Shown one piece after another: positions 7,198 through 16,883 of a stretch of DNA of 64,000 nt. The notes below the pieces were generated by a model. The model did not search any database. It saw only the letters and a program-made list of their open reading frames with translations, and was not told the origin of the DNA. Both the position numbers and the translations under genes were made by a program. This DNA is from HK1 sp965221725 (GTDB lineage: Bacteria; Pseudomonadota; Gammaproteobacteria; HK1): contig OZ244909.1 of assembly GCA_965221725.1 (NCBI GenBank), positions 2,728,001-2,792,000 of the forward strand. Direction: 5' to 3'. The first letter of the stretch is position 1, and each line of letters begins with the position of its first letter.

Positions 7198-10100
7198 CAC
7201 TCGTCCCCGGGTGGCCCGGATGGCCCGGATGGCCCGGATGGCCTGATTGGCCTGACTGGCCCGGGTGGCGGCGTCTCCATCAGCCATTCCCGCTGGCGCT
7301 CCGAGAGACCGTCACGCGGTGGCGATTCCGGCGGGATTTCGAGCCGCACAACGTCCATTGCGGGCAATGTCGGGAAGATGCTCCGGCCTGGCGGGAGCGG
7401 TTGTGCTTGCATCGCGGCCAGGATCGCCTCTGCCACCGCCCGCGCGATGAGCCCGTCGAGGTCGAAGCCGGGGGCATCAAGGCGGCCACGCAGGGGAACT
7501 TCGAGCGTGATGCTGCTCCCTTCGTCGGTGAGCGCTTCCAGGGCCGCTGCAAGCGCGGCCGTGTCTTCTGCTCCTCCTTCCACTCCTCTGGGCGCGGAGA
7601 GGTTCGCGGGCGCCCGGGAGTCCCCGAGTGCGACATCGCGCAGGGTGACATTCGCGATCGCCTCCAGGTCGGAGGTCCGCACCGTCGCGTCGACCGTCAC
7701 GTCCGCGCGTCCGCGGGTGACGGACGGGCCGAGGTGCAGGCGCGTGTACGGGGAGAGCGCGGGCAGCGACAGGCCGCGGACCGTCGCCATCAGGTCGAGA
7801 TCGGTCCCGGTCAATGTCGGAACCAGCGCCCCGTCGGCGCGCAGTGAGTTGAAGATGCCGGCGGTCGCTTCGACGGAGAAACGGGCCGGCCCGCCGACGG
7901 CACCACCCACGGCACCACCCACGGCAGTGGGGTCGAGCCCGCGCAAGGCGGCGTGGTTGATGACGAGCCTCTGCGCGAAGACCGGCTCCGTGGTCCGGTC
8001 GGTGAGATGAACGATGAAGCCGGAATCCGTGGCGCTCGCTTCCCGCACCCGCACCGCAAAGAGGCCATCGCCATCGCGGGCACCGATCGGCAGCGCCGGG
8101 AGTTCCCAGTCGCCGGTCTCGCTCACCGCGATGGCACTCTCGATGCCGGAGAGGCGCAGGGTCCCGACTTCCAAGCCGATGCCCGGGCCGATGCCCGAGG
8201 CGGAATCGCGAATCGTCAACGGGCTCGCTTGCAACGCGCGGACCGAGGTCCCACTGTGGCCTTGCGAGTCACGAACGGTGATCCCGTTCAGGCCGGCGTC
8301 CGCGAATGTCGCTGTGCCCGAAGGCTCGACCCGCACTCCCCGGGCGCTCGCGCGATCGGCGTGCACCCGTGCTTCGTGCGCGCTGCCCATCAGGTCGAGG
8401 TTCGCCGCCTCCACGAATTCGACCGTCGTTGTGCCCGAAGCCGGCGCGCGGTAGCCGCCCAGCGCCAGCGCCCCCGTGGACCACTCGGTCGCCGGCTCCG
8501 CCCCGCCCCGAGCGGACTCGGACTTCAGGGTCACGAATTCGTGCGCACCGTCGGTACCCATCCGGGCCGAGGTGAAGGCCACCCCGTCGAACGAGACCCG
8601 GAGGGCAGACGCCGCCAGGCTCATCAGTGGTGCCATGCCTCGCTCTGCGACCAGCGCTTCGCCGTTCCACTCGACGGACTCGGCGCTGACGCCGGCAACA
8701 TCGATGCCGGCGCCGTCGTGCGCGCGGCGATAGGCCCTCTGCGCCCCGGCGTTGGTGGCCCGCATCACGGATTCACCGTCGAAGGACAGCGCGCCGAGCT
8801 CGACGCCGCGCGCCCCGATCGTCGAGTCGTCGGTGACGTTCAGCACCAGCGTCTCCAGCGATGCCGCGTCCGCTCCGACCCGTCCGGATGCCGCCCTCTC
8901 GACGCCGGTCAGACGCCACCCGTCGGAGTGCCAGCGGTGCCGACGCCGGGTGTCGAGGGTGGTGGAGGCGGCTTCGATCGCCTGCGCACCCATCGCGCCC
9001 TCGTGCCACGACGGCGCATCCACCGAAAGACCCTCCATCGCGATGCGGCGACCACCGAAGCCGAGTTCGAGCGCCTCCGACTCCGCGGAGCGAGCACTCA
9101 CTCGCCCATCGCCGCCGGCGGCGTCCGCCAGCGCAAGCCCGCGCACTGCCCAGCCGGCCTCGGCGGTGCCGATATCGACGGTCCCGACCCGAACGGACCG
9201 TGCTTCCCAGGCATCATCGGCTATGGTGCCGCCGGCGAGATCGAGCCCCCTGCCGACCATTGTCCACGTTCCGGTGCGGGTGTGGTCGACGATTCCGGCC
9301 CGCGCGGACTCGACGTTCACCGTACCGGCGATGTTCCGCGTCACTCCGTCCAGACCGAGCCCTTCCAGGATCAGCGTGCTCGCAGCGTCGGCAAGCCGCG
9401 CATCCGAAATTCGGGCGGCACCGACGGAGAGCGTGCCGGCCGGCGCGAACACGGCGGATTCGAGCGCGACATCGTGCAATCGCAGGTCGGAGTCGCCATT
9501 CCTGCCCCCGACCGCCTCCGCCGAAGCGAGGGAGGCCCGCAGGGCGCCGCCCTCCAGGCGCTCGACCTGCTCCACCGCCATGCGAGCCGCCGTCCCGGTG
9601 CTCTGCGGGCCGGCGAACCCGCGCCAGCCGATGCGCTCGGCCGTCCCGGCCGCCGCGGACATGACCTCCGTATCCCCCGCGAAGACCGCGTGCCGGAGCG
9701 TGATTTGCTGCGCATCGATCGAGCGGCCGGCGGGGAGTCGCACATCGAGCGCGCTGATGGTGAGCTCCTCGACATCCGCCTCGACGACATCGTCCAACGT
9801 CAGCACGATCCGCGAGGCCAGATTCGCGGCCTCGACGCCGACCGCTGCGAATGCGTCCCCCGTGCCGTTGGCGCGGAGCTCGGGGATGCGGCCGTCCACA
9901 GTCACTCGGGTCTCCGGGGTGCGCGATGCGTCGATATGCAGCATCAGCTCCGTCGCCTCCAGGTCGAACCTCTCGTCGATCCTGATGCGAGGTTCGCGCA
10001 GCCCGAGCTCCCCGTCCACGCTGAGCCCTTCCAGCGTATTCTCGGAGACCGAGAGGAACGCGGTTCCGTTCCAGTCCGCCCGCGCCACCGAGAGGTCGGC

Positions 10101-11027
10101 CCGCGCGGGCCCTGACCCTGGCTCGGGCCCTGCCCCTGTCCCTGTCCCTGGTTCGGGCTTTGCGCCGATTCCCGGGCCGATTCCTGGCCCGAGTCCCGGG
10201 CTGATTTCCGGGCCGAGTCCCGGGCTGAACCCCAGTCCGAGCTCCAGGCCATCGACTGCCCACCGCCCCCGGGTGGTGGTGCTGGACGCGCCGCTGGCCG
10301 GCGAGTAGACCACCCGCACCGGCCCCGCCCCGCCGAGTCTTCCGCGCCATGATCCACTCGCGCCGAGGAGAGCCGGGAGCCCTTCGAAGGGGACTTCGTC
10401 CGCACTGACCTCGCCGGTGAGAATCCAGGCCGCTCCGTCGAGGCTGATCCGACCCTGGAGTCCGGCGCGCCCCGCCCCGACGGACAGGCTCGCCTCGACT
10501 TCCGTCCCCTCGGGCCGCAGCGCCCGGTCCAGCGAAGCGACTCGCAGCCGGTCGATCGTGACCGGGTGCCCGGCCGCCTCGGAGATGGCCCCAAGCTCGA
10601 CATCGTCGATAACCAACTCGCCGATGCTCACCTCGCCGGGCAGCACTCCATCCATGCCTGCGATCGGCTTACCGACCGACAGCTCCGCCTCGCTCAGGCG
10701 GAAGTCATCGAGCACAAGGCGGCCGGATACGAGCGCGGCAAGATCCACCCGCACCGCGACGCTGGACCATCGGGTTGGTGATTGGCCGGAAGTCGCGACC
10801 TCGACCCCGTAGAGCCTGACCGTGGATTGGAATGGTTCGACCCGCACCCGCTCGATCTGGAGATGCACGCCATGCCGGGCCGCAAGCTGCGGGATGTACC
10901 ACGTCAGGCCGAGGGGAAGCACCAAGTAACTTGCAAATGCGACGACCAGCGCACCCGACACAAGCCACATCACCAACCGGCCGTATCTGAGCGCTGCGTG
11001 TCGACGGCGTCGCGCTGCGCTGTTCAT
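7197..11027 (-). CDS. Very large AsmA/DUF748-like envelope protein
   Basis: About 1276 residues with one N-terminal membrane helix (LVMWLVSGALVVAFASYLVL, about residues 20-40), followed by a long beta-rich domain. The stretch after the helix (QLAARHGVHLQIERVRVEPFQSTVRLYGVEV) and the closing half (DLDLMATVRGLSLPALSPY) match DUF748/AsmA-like proteins, which span the periplasm and are linked to lipid transport or outer-membrane homeostasis. The region near residues 260-305 is a Gly-Pro-rich insert (SPGLGPGIGPGIGAKPEPG), and the C-terminus carries GPSGPSGPPGDE. The start is uncertain: ATG at 11027 has GAGGG about 13 bases upstream, whereas an in-frame ATG at 11060 has none. Its stop overlaps uvrD by one base. 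Confidence 0.75.
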   Translation of the reverse strand: MNSAARRRRHAALRYGRLVMWLVSGALVVAFASYLVLPLGLTWYIPQLAARHGVHLQIERVRVEPFQSTVRLYGVEVATSGQSPTRWSSVAVRVDLAALVSGRLVLDDFRLSEAELSVGKPIAGMDGVLPGEVSIGELVIDDVELGAISEAAGHPVTIDRLRVASLDRALRPEGTEVEASLSVGAGRAGLQGRISLDGAAWILTGEVSADEVPFEGLPALLGASGSWRGRLGGAGPVRVVYSPASGASSTTTRGRWAVDGLELGLGFSPGLGPEISPGLGPGIGPGIGAKPEPGTGTGAGPEPGSGPARADLSVARADWNGTAFLSVSENTLEGLSVDGELGLREPRIRIDERFDLEATELMLHIDASRTPETRVTVDGRIPELRANGTGDAFAAVGVEAANLASRIVLTLDDVVEADVEELTISALDVRLPAGRSIDAQQITLRHAVFAGDTEVMSAAAGTAERIGWRGFAGPQSTGTAARMAVEQVERLEGGALRASLASAEAVGGRNGDSDLRLHDVALESAVFAPAGTLSVGAARISDARLADAASTLILEGLGLDGVTRNIAGTVNVESARAGIVDHTRTGTWTMVGRGLDLAGGTIADDAWEARSVRVGTVDIGTAEAGWAVRGLALADAAGGDGRVSARSAESEALELGFGGRRIAMEGLSVDAPSWHEGAMGAQAIEAASTTLDTRRRHRWHSDGWRLTGVERAASGRVGADAASLETLVLNVTDDSTIGARGVELGALSFDGESVMRATNAGAQRAYRRAHDGAGIDVAGVSAESVEWNGEALVAERGMAPLMSLAASALRVSFDGVAFTSARMGTDGAHEFVTLKSESARGGAEPATEWSTGALALGGYRAPASGTTTVEFVEAANLDLMGSAHEARVHADRASARGVRVEPSGTATFADAGLNGITVRDSQGHSGTSVRALQASPLTIRDSASGIGPGIGLEVGTLRLSGIESAIAVSETGDWELPALPIGARDGDGLFAVRVREASATDSGFIVHLTDRTTEPVFAQRLVINHAALRGLDPTAVGGAVGGAVGGPARFSVEATAGIFNSLRADGALVPTLTGTDLDLMATVRGLSLPALSPYTRLHLGPSVTRGRADVTVDATVRTSDLEAIANVTLRDVALGDSRAPANLSAPRGVEGGAEDTAALAAALEALTDEGSSITLEVPLRGRLDAPGFDLDGLIARAVAEAILAAMQAQPLPPGRSIFPTLPAMDVVRLEIPPESPPRDGLSERQREWLMETPPPGPVRPIRPSGPSGPSGPPGDE
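7211..7264. repeat. Six 9-bp tandem units in the 3' end of the DUF748-like gene
   Basis: Units GTGGCCCGG, ATGGCCCGG (twice), ATGGCCTGA, TTGGCCTGA and CTGGCCCGG run from 7211 to 7264. Nine bases keep the frame, and they encode the Pro-rich tail PIRPSGPSGPSGPP of the large protein. The array lies 14 bases upstream of the uvrD start codon (on the minus strand), within its ribosome-binding neighbourhood. Confidence 0.8.
10101..10240. repeat. Degenerate low-complexity repeat encoding a Gly-Pro-rich insert
   Basis: Imperfect copies of GGCCCGAGTCCCGGGCTGAT-like and CCCTGTCC-like units make up about 140 bases inside the DUF748-like gene. On the minus strand they encode alternating GLGP, GIGP and PEPG units. 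The composition looks like slippage-derived expansion in a permissive loop. Confidence 0.65.
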
Positions 11028-11554
11028 CTCGACCGCGGTACCCTCTGAAGCAGCCCGCATCGTAGCACGCGCCCGCCGGGGCGCCGGCGTCGCTCAGACC
11101 CTTCCGAGACCGTCCCGGCCGCCAGGAACGTACGGGTGACGATTGGGCAATCAGTGAGAAACGTGGGTCAGGGTGTACGTGAAGGAGACGAGCGTTTGGC
11201 GCTGCGTTCATTGTGATCGTGCATCCGCATGGTGCGGACTGGCGATGGCCTCAGCGCATCATGCCCTGCCTGTGCTTCACGGGGGGCTGTGACGACCCTG
11301 GCCTGGCACGATGCGCCGGCCGATCCTGCGGGTGCAGAGAGCGTGGTGAGAAACCGCCTCGTGTCCCCGGTCCCCCGTCCGTGTCCCCAAGACCGGTCGA
11401 GTTTCCCGTCTCCCCCGTCCGTGATCCCAGGAATTGCCGAATTTACCGCGTCCCCGTGTCCCCGGGACGGGGCCGAGTCTCCGACGGAACGGCACGTAAG
11501 TGATTGAGGATGCTTGAAAAAGGGTAGTGCGGGGTGCGGCGGAGAGCGGTGTGG

Positions 11555-11580
11555 GAGTCAGGTACTGTGGGTGTGATTGA
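11555..11580 (+). repeat. Left arm of a 26-bp perfect inverted repeat
   Basis: The arm contains GTCAGGTACTGTGGGTGTG. Its exact reverse complement occurs at 12104-12129. Similarity stops sharply at both arm ends. The enclosed segment is 523 bp. Confidence 0.85.
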
Positions 11581-12103
11581 TTCCGACTCGACCCGAGGCA
11601 GGGGGAGACCCACCCACGAGCGGGAGGAAGCATACTGCGTCGGCTGTGTTGGCAAATACCCTTCAGCGACGTGATTGTCTTGTGTACGACATTTTCGCCG
11701 GGGGGATTGGGTGCCGTCCGGTGGGGATGTTCGTTCGGGAGCGTGTGTTCTTTTGTCTGTGTTTCCAATGCGTTGGTGAAGTGTCGGGTGGGGCGCGAAG
11801 AGCCTCTGGGGCCGTGACCGGCGGTCGCGGTGAAGCGTTCGCTCGAAATTCGGGAATGGTCTCGTTCATCCTCTGAATTCGCCCCCGGCGGGGATGGTGT
11901 TCGGGAGTGCTTGGGGTGCGATATTCAACGTTGGGTAACACGGGGGACACGCGGGGATACACATCTGGTGGCTTGATTGTTGTCGGATGAGACGTGTTCT
12001 CATTACTGTTTGCTGGCCTCCAATCCTCTGTTCTCCCTCGCAATGCGTCTCCAGCACATCGCCCCGAACAGGCACCTCCATGCCCCTGGGGACACGTTTT
12101 CCC

Positions 12104-12129
12104 TCAATCACACCCACAGTACCTGACTC
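12104..12129 (-). repeat. Right arm of the 26-bp perfect inverted repeat
   Basis: This is the reverse complement of 11555-11580 and ends 293 bases upstream of the lipoprotein start at 12423. Such a pair could bound an invertible segment or be two copies of a short dispersed repeat. No recombinase gene is visible in the window. Confidence 0.85.
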
Positions 12130-12422
12130 GATTCGTCGCCGGGGACTGCCTGAACACCGGGCCGTGGAGGCGTCACGCCACGGCTTGAAGAGACCCCCAC
12201 CCGCGCGCACCGGGGGCTTGCACGACCCCACCGCTTCAACCGCTTGGGAGAGAGGCCACGGGCCCATGCGATAGGGCCGGCACCGACTCACAGCGGCGCG
12301 GGGACCAGGGCGGCAGTACGGGAAGGCGGCTGTTCGAGCCAGCCCGCCGCCGGCCCCCCCCACAGAAGCGGTCGCAGCCTCATCGAGGCAGTGCGTCTTC
12401 AGCACTTACGGAGCGCAAGAGA

Positions 12423-14378
12423 ATGAATGCACGTACAAGTCTATGGGCGAGCCTGGCCATCGCGGCCAGCCTCGGCCTCGCCGGCTGCGGCGGGTCGAGC
12501 GATAACGATGATGGAGCGGGTACGCAACCACCGCCGGCAAGTCCGCCGGCAAGTCCGAAGGTGGATGTCTCGGAGAAAATCAGTTTGTCGAAAGCGCAGA
12601 TGGCTGCGCTGTTGGCCGTACTGCCGGACACCGGGGATTCAGTCGCGCTCGAGAGCGGCGAGAGTCGGGCGGCAGTCACGTTCACCTGTGCAAGCGGTGA
12701 TGACCCTTGCTCGATCACCGTCGAGAACAGCGCTGGGACGATCGTCGCGATGGCGCATAGCACGACGGCCGGAGCGGTGAGCGGCACAGCCGCAGGACTC
12801 GCGAAGGATGTCGTTGACACGTTTGAAGATCTGAATGATGGGAATACAGCATCCATTCGTAAACGGCTGAACGACGATCCGAATGGCAGCCCCCCTCGCG
12901 CCATACCCGATTGGATGAATACTGAAATCATCGGAATGGGCATCGGTGGCCCTGGTGTTCTCCCTGAGGACGCGGAGACTGACGCCGGACTGCGAAGCAG
13001 CCTCCAAATGAATGGGGCAGATGCGACTGGCAGTGCCGCTATCCCCGGTGCGACCCCAGGGCTTGTGGGGGGTACCACAATTACCGGAGGCGTAGATGAA
13101 ATTCGTGCGAGTCCCGACATGGCACCTGCCCCCGATGGATGGGAAATGGTGACGCTGTTCCGGGATTGGGGTGATACGGCTGGTGACGGCGACGGTGGCT
13201 TTGAGACTGGCGCTATCGTAGTCACGAATTTGGAAGGAGGTACACAGTACCCCTTCGATCGCAAACTAGCCGATAAGTACGTGAACAGCTCCGCACAGAT
13301 GATGTTTGCATTGACTATTCAGGCTGATGGAATGGCTCCTGGTGTAACTACGCTGGCGACATCGGTGCGTATTAACCACAGCGGTGCGCCAGCGACGAGC
13401 GTGCAGTGGGCAAATATGGAGTTTCACGCAGATTCTCTAGTTCCGGCTCAGAGTCAAGATCTCCGTATCGATGTTGACGAGACATTCACGGGCACGTACT
13501 TCGGTGCTTCAGGCCAATTCCGGTGCATTGATGGTGGTCGCAGTAACGAAACCTGCGCACTGGCGAGGAGTGGCGATAAGGTCGTAGTCAATGACACCAA
13601 CCCCGCCAAGGATGTAGTTAATTCTACCGGGACTTGGTCATTCACCCCGGATCCCGGCGCCATGATCACAGTTCCGGATCAGGACTGGATCGCCTACGGT
13701 GCCTGGTTGACTACACCTGATGGTAAGGCAGGTGATCACAGGTTCGGCATTGTCTTCAACGGCATGGATACCTACGAACCCGCCGCAGATGCCCTTGATG
13801 CCACAAATAGCGTCGGCTTGCGCGGCAGTGCTACCTACAAAGGCGGAGCGACTGGCGTTTACGCTGATAGGACTGTGCACTCCGATGGGGCGCATACCGA
13901 GCACTCTGGCTTGTTCACCGCCGACGCAACGCTGACGGCGGACTTCGACAAAGCAACAAACGGTGCAGACGACGCCGAGGACTACATGATCTCGGGTCGC
14001 ATCGACAATTTCCGAGGCACCAATGGCCGGTATCTGGGGACCGATACCATAGCGACTCCCAATGATCCGAATAAGGGCGGCGAGAACGATTGGGTCGTCT
14101 TGCTAGGAGCAGCCGACTTTGGAACCACAACGACTGGCGCCTTTACTCCTCCTGCGGGTATGAGTGCTACGGGTTCGGCAGACGGTGTGCCGTGGCATGG
14201 AATGTGGAATGGCCAGTTCTTCGGGCCGAGCGTCGATGCGGATGGCGATACTGTCCACCCGAGCGGCGTCGCCGGGCGATTCTGGGCCAATACTGGCGAT
14301 CCCGATGGGGCCGGACAGTTGACCGACAAAGACGCAGTCACATCTGTCGTCGGAACGTTCGGCGCGACCAAGCAGTAA
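12423..14378 (+). CDS. TbpB-barrel-like surface lipoprotein
   Basis: A 651-residue lipoprotein with signal peptide and lipobox LGLAGC (cysteine near residue 22), then a low-complexity Gly/Pro linker. The final third carries features of the transferrin-binding-protein B type small beta-barrel: GLFTADATLTADFDKATN, ISGRIDNFRG, WVVLLGAADFG, and a C-terminal GVAGRFWAN...SVVGTFGATKQ. Such proteins are displayed on the outer surface. The ligand is unknown, and the N-terminal two thirds is not recognised. Codon use is clearly AT-richer than in the flanking genes, which suggests acquisition. It is paralogous in its C-terminus to the next, IS-interrupted gene, 117 bases downstream, with which it probably forms a unit. 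Confidence 0.7.
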   Translation: MNARTSLWASLAIAASLGLAGCGGSSDNDDGAGTQPPPASPPASPKVDVSEKISLSKAQMAALLAVLPDTGDSVALESGESRAAVTFTCASGDDPCSITVENSAGTIVAMAHSTTAGAVSGTAAGLAKDVVDTFEDLNDGNTASIRKRLNDDPNGSPPRAIPDWMNTEIIGMGIGGPGVLPEDAETDAGLRSSLQMNGADATGSAAIPGATPGLVGGTTITGGVDEIRASPDMAPAPDGWEMVTLFRDWGDTAGDGDGGFETGAIVVTNLEGGTQYPFDRKLADKYVNSSAQMMFALTIQADGMAPGVTTLATSVRINHSGAPATSVQWANMEFHADSLVPAQSQDLRIDVDETFTGTYFGASGQFRCIDGGRSNETCALARSGDKVVVNDTNPAKDVVNSTGTWSFTPDPGAMITVPDQDWIAYGAWLTTPDGKAGDHRFGIVFNGMDTYEPAADALDATNSVGLRGSATYKGGATGVYADRTVHSDGAHTEHSGLFTADATLTADFDKATNGADDAEDYMISGRIDNFRGTNGRYLGTDTIATPNDPNKGGENDWVVLLGAADFGTTTTGAFTPPAGMSATGSADGVPWHGMWNGQFFGPSVDADGDTVHPSGVAGRFWANTGDPDGAGQLTDKDAVTSVVGTFGATKQ

Positions 14379-15652
14379 GCCAAAAGCCCAAGACAATAGC
14401 TCAAAGTTCAGAGCGGCCTTCGCATGGAGGCCGCTCTCTTTGAAGCAAATCGACCCCTTCGCATACCCATGACGCATCCCGGGGAGACAAACTAAATGAA
14501 GCATGTTCACATTGGCTTGGTGGCTCTCGCGGCGGTCTTGATCGCAGGATGCGGCGGCGGATCTGATACTCGAGAGAAGGAACTTGAAGAACAGGTCGCA
14601 GGGCTAGAGCAGGAGGTAGAGAATCTAAAGAAGCGGCCGACAGAAAGCGAAGTCGCTGTAAGAGTGCAGAATGCCCGGCAGGAGGGCAGGCAGGAAGGTG
14701 CGGCTGAGGGCAATAAACGCGCAGAAGAGGCTGAGCAGAATGAGCAAGAGGCTAAAGATGCGCTACAGGTAGCTGAGCAGGAAGCCGAGGGCACGGCAAA
14801 TCAGCTTCGGCAGAACAATGCACGGCGGGTGCTCGCCGGACTCAAGGGGCATCCAGCCGCCCAAGCCGGAACCGCCGCAGTAGCAGTCACGCCCCGCTAC
14901 CAAGCCCGCGCATTGGTCACGAATCCTGCATTCTCAGCCCCGCGCGTGACGACTCCCGGAGCATCGGGCAAATGGTACAGAACATCCATCACGTCTCGGG
15001 ACTTCGCGACCATCGACAGGCTTGATGTGTACTCTGATGTCGAGGCTCCCGGGCAGGTTTTATTCAGGCAGAGCATCTATAACGACGGAACTGCCGGTGA
15101 CGGTATCCCCAATACAGGCGCTCTGACTGTTGTCCCGCTTTACGACCCGGGCGGCACTGCCACTACCACAGAGGTCGTCGATAGCACGAACGCAGTAGTC
15201 AGGTCACTCGGAATCTCTGCTGATACCTCTACTCATACGAATGTATCCGGCGTTGTCGCCTCTGCGTTCCCGCAGTCGGGCGCGCCTGAGAAGACGTTCG
15301 CAGTGGTCGACCGAGGGGCCTACACGCAGACAGAGATTGACGCAGGGATAGCGGCGTATCGACGTGTTCAGTCCGGTCAGTCTGCAAATTGGCCGACCCA
15401 CTGCCAGAGTGGATGCGACAGCAGCGGATATCCCGATCCAACGATCAATCCCACCATCACGCTCCCTCGCACCAAACGGGACGACAAGCGTTACCCCTTG
15501 CGCTGGACCTACGAGACGCCCGGAAGCCTGGCCGGAGCCTCCGGAACGTTCACCTGTGCATCCGGCGGCGTAGCAGCGCCCGCGGCGAATGCATGTGGCG
15601 TGACCAACCAGAACACCCACTTTGCCTTCAACGGGCCGTGGGTGTTCACCCC

Positions 15653-16883
15653 CAGGGCAAGATCACTAAAATCCCATGTAAATCAGTGCATTCTGTGATC
15701 TAATGCCACTCTGGCCAAGGAGAGGAACGTGATCAGCAATGGACAACAGTGCCCCCGAGGGTCTGATCGAACATTTCTCGAAGTTGGAAGACCCGCGCGT
15801 CGACCGGAACAAGAAGCATGAGTTGATTGATGTCATCGTGCTGTGCGTGTGCGCGGTGCTCAGTGGGGCCGAAGGTTGGTGCGACATCGAGGAGTTCGGT
15901 CGCGCAAAGCTGGACTGGTTACGTCGTTATGTCCCGCTGGCCAATGGGGTCCCGGTCGATGACACGATTGCCCGCATCATCTCGGCGTTGTCGGTCAGTG
16001 GGTTTCAGGCGTGCTTTCTCAGTTGGATGGAGGACGTGGTCAAGCTCAGCGACGGTGAGATCATTGCGCTCGATGGCAAGACGCATCGACGCACCCATGA
16101 TCGCAAGCGAGGGGTGAAGGCGCTGCATATGGTCAGTGCCTGGGCGTGTCGCAATGGGGTGGTGCTTGGGCAGGTGAAAACCGACGAGAAGTCGAACGAG
16201 ATCGTGGCGGTGCCGGAGTTGCTGGAGAAGCTTCAATTGAAGGGGTGTATCGTGACGCTGGATGCGATGGGGTGCCAACGCGCGATCGCGAAGCAGGTCA
16301 AGAAAGGCGGTGGGGATTACGTGTTGGCGCTGAAGCGCAATCAGCCGGAATTGGAGCGCGAGGTTCGGGCGTATTTCGAGGCGGCGGAGCGGTGCGACTT
16401 TGGCGGTTCGGAGATGGGGCACGAGGCGACTTGCGACGAAGGTCACGGGCGGATTGAGCACCGGAGCTATTTCTTGTCCACGGACCTTGGTGCGTTGTCG
16501 GGTGTCGGGAAGTGGAAGGGACTGAAAGCGATGGGAATGGTGGAGTCGGAACGTCATTGTGGAGGGCGTGTCAGTGTTGAGCGGCGCTACTACATCACCT
16601 CGCTTGATGACGTGAAGGTGTTTCAACGGGCGGTGCGTTCACATTGGAGTATCGAGAACGGGTTGCACTGGCGGTTGGACGTGACGTTTCGCGAAGACGC
16701 AAGCCGGATTCGTCGAGGCAATGCGCCTCACAACATCGGGGTGATTCGTCACATGGCGATGAACCTACTCAAGCGCGAGAAGACGAAAATGAGCTATAGG
16801 CGCAAGAGAGTCCGGGCCGCTCTGAACGATGCCTTCCGAGATAAGTTGTTGATGGGACAATGACTTTATATGCGGTCACCCTG
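15653..16883 (+). mobile_element. Insertion sequence of the ISAs1 family, 1231 bp
   Basis: The element is bounded by CAGGG at 15653 and CCCTG at 16883, the typical ISAs1 outer ends; beyond these five bases the inverted repeats match only in part. It is flanked by 11-bp direct repeats GTGTTCACCCC at 15642-15652 and 16884-16894, the target duplication. It holds a single transposase gene in the same direction as the disrupted lipoprotein gene. The complete ends, intact transposase and perfect duplication suggest an active or very recent insertion. Confidence 0.93.
15739..16863 (+). CDS. ISAs1-family DDE transposase
   Basis: A 374-residue transposase. The N-terminal DDE-associated domain (LIEHFSKLEDPRVDRNKKHELIDVIVL) is followed by the RNase H-like core with ALDGK (Asp near residue 111), LDAMGCQ (Asp near 175) and IENGLHW (Glu near 305), the three acidic residues of this family. 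The closing segment DASRIRRGNAPHNIGVIRHMA is also typical. Full family length and no frameshift imply function. The start ATG is 86 bases from the left end of the element. Confidence 0.95.
   Translation: MDNSAPEGLIEHFSKLEDPRVDRNKKHELIDVIVLCVCAVLSGAEGWCDIEEFGRAKLDWLRRYVPLANGVPVDDTIARIISALSVSGFQACFLSWMEDVVKLSDGEIIALDGKTHRRTHDRKRGVKALHMVSAWACRNGVVLGQVKTDEKSNEIVAVPELLEKLQLKGCIVTLDAMGCQRAIAKQVKKGGGDYVLALKRNQPELEREVRAYFEAAERCDFGGSEMGHEATCDEGHGRIEHRSYFLSTDLGALSGVGKWKGLKAMGMVESERHCGGRVSVERRYYITSLDDVKVFQRAVRSHWSIENGLHWRLDVTFREDASRIRRGNAPHNIGVIRHMAMNLLKREKTKMSYRRKRVRAALNDAFRDKLLMGQ

Larger units (their letters stand above)
11028..12422. other. 1.4-kb non-coding stretch upstream of the lipoprotein genes
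   Basis: I find no convincing gene here. Open frames are short and Pro/Arg-rich, and none shows family motifs. It is richer in A and T than its surroundings, contains C-rich direct repeats (CCCCCGTCCGTG twice near 11368 and 11412) and a 26-bp inverted repeat described separately. It may be the remains of an accessory gene or the regulatory zone of the downstream surface lipoprotein. Confidence 0.4.

Noticed and set aside
7953..10115. Long plus-strand open frames opposite the DUF748-like gene
   Set aside because: They are antisense frames caused by GC-rich codon use; the translation is Arg/Pro/Ala-rich with no motif, whereas the minus-strand frame has a membrane helix and family pattern.
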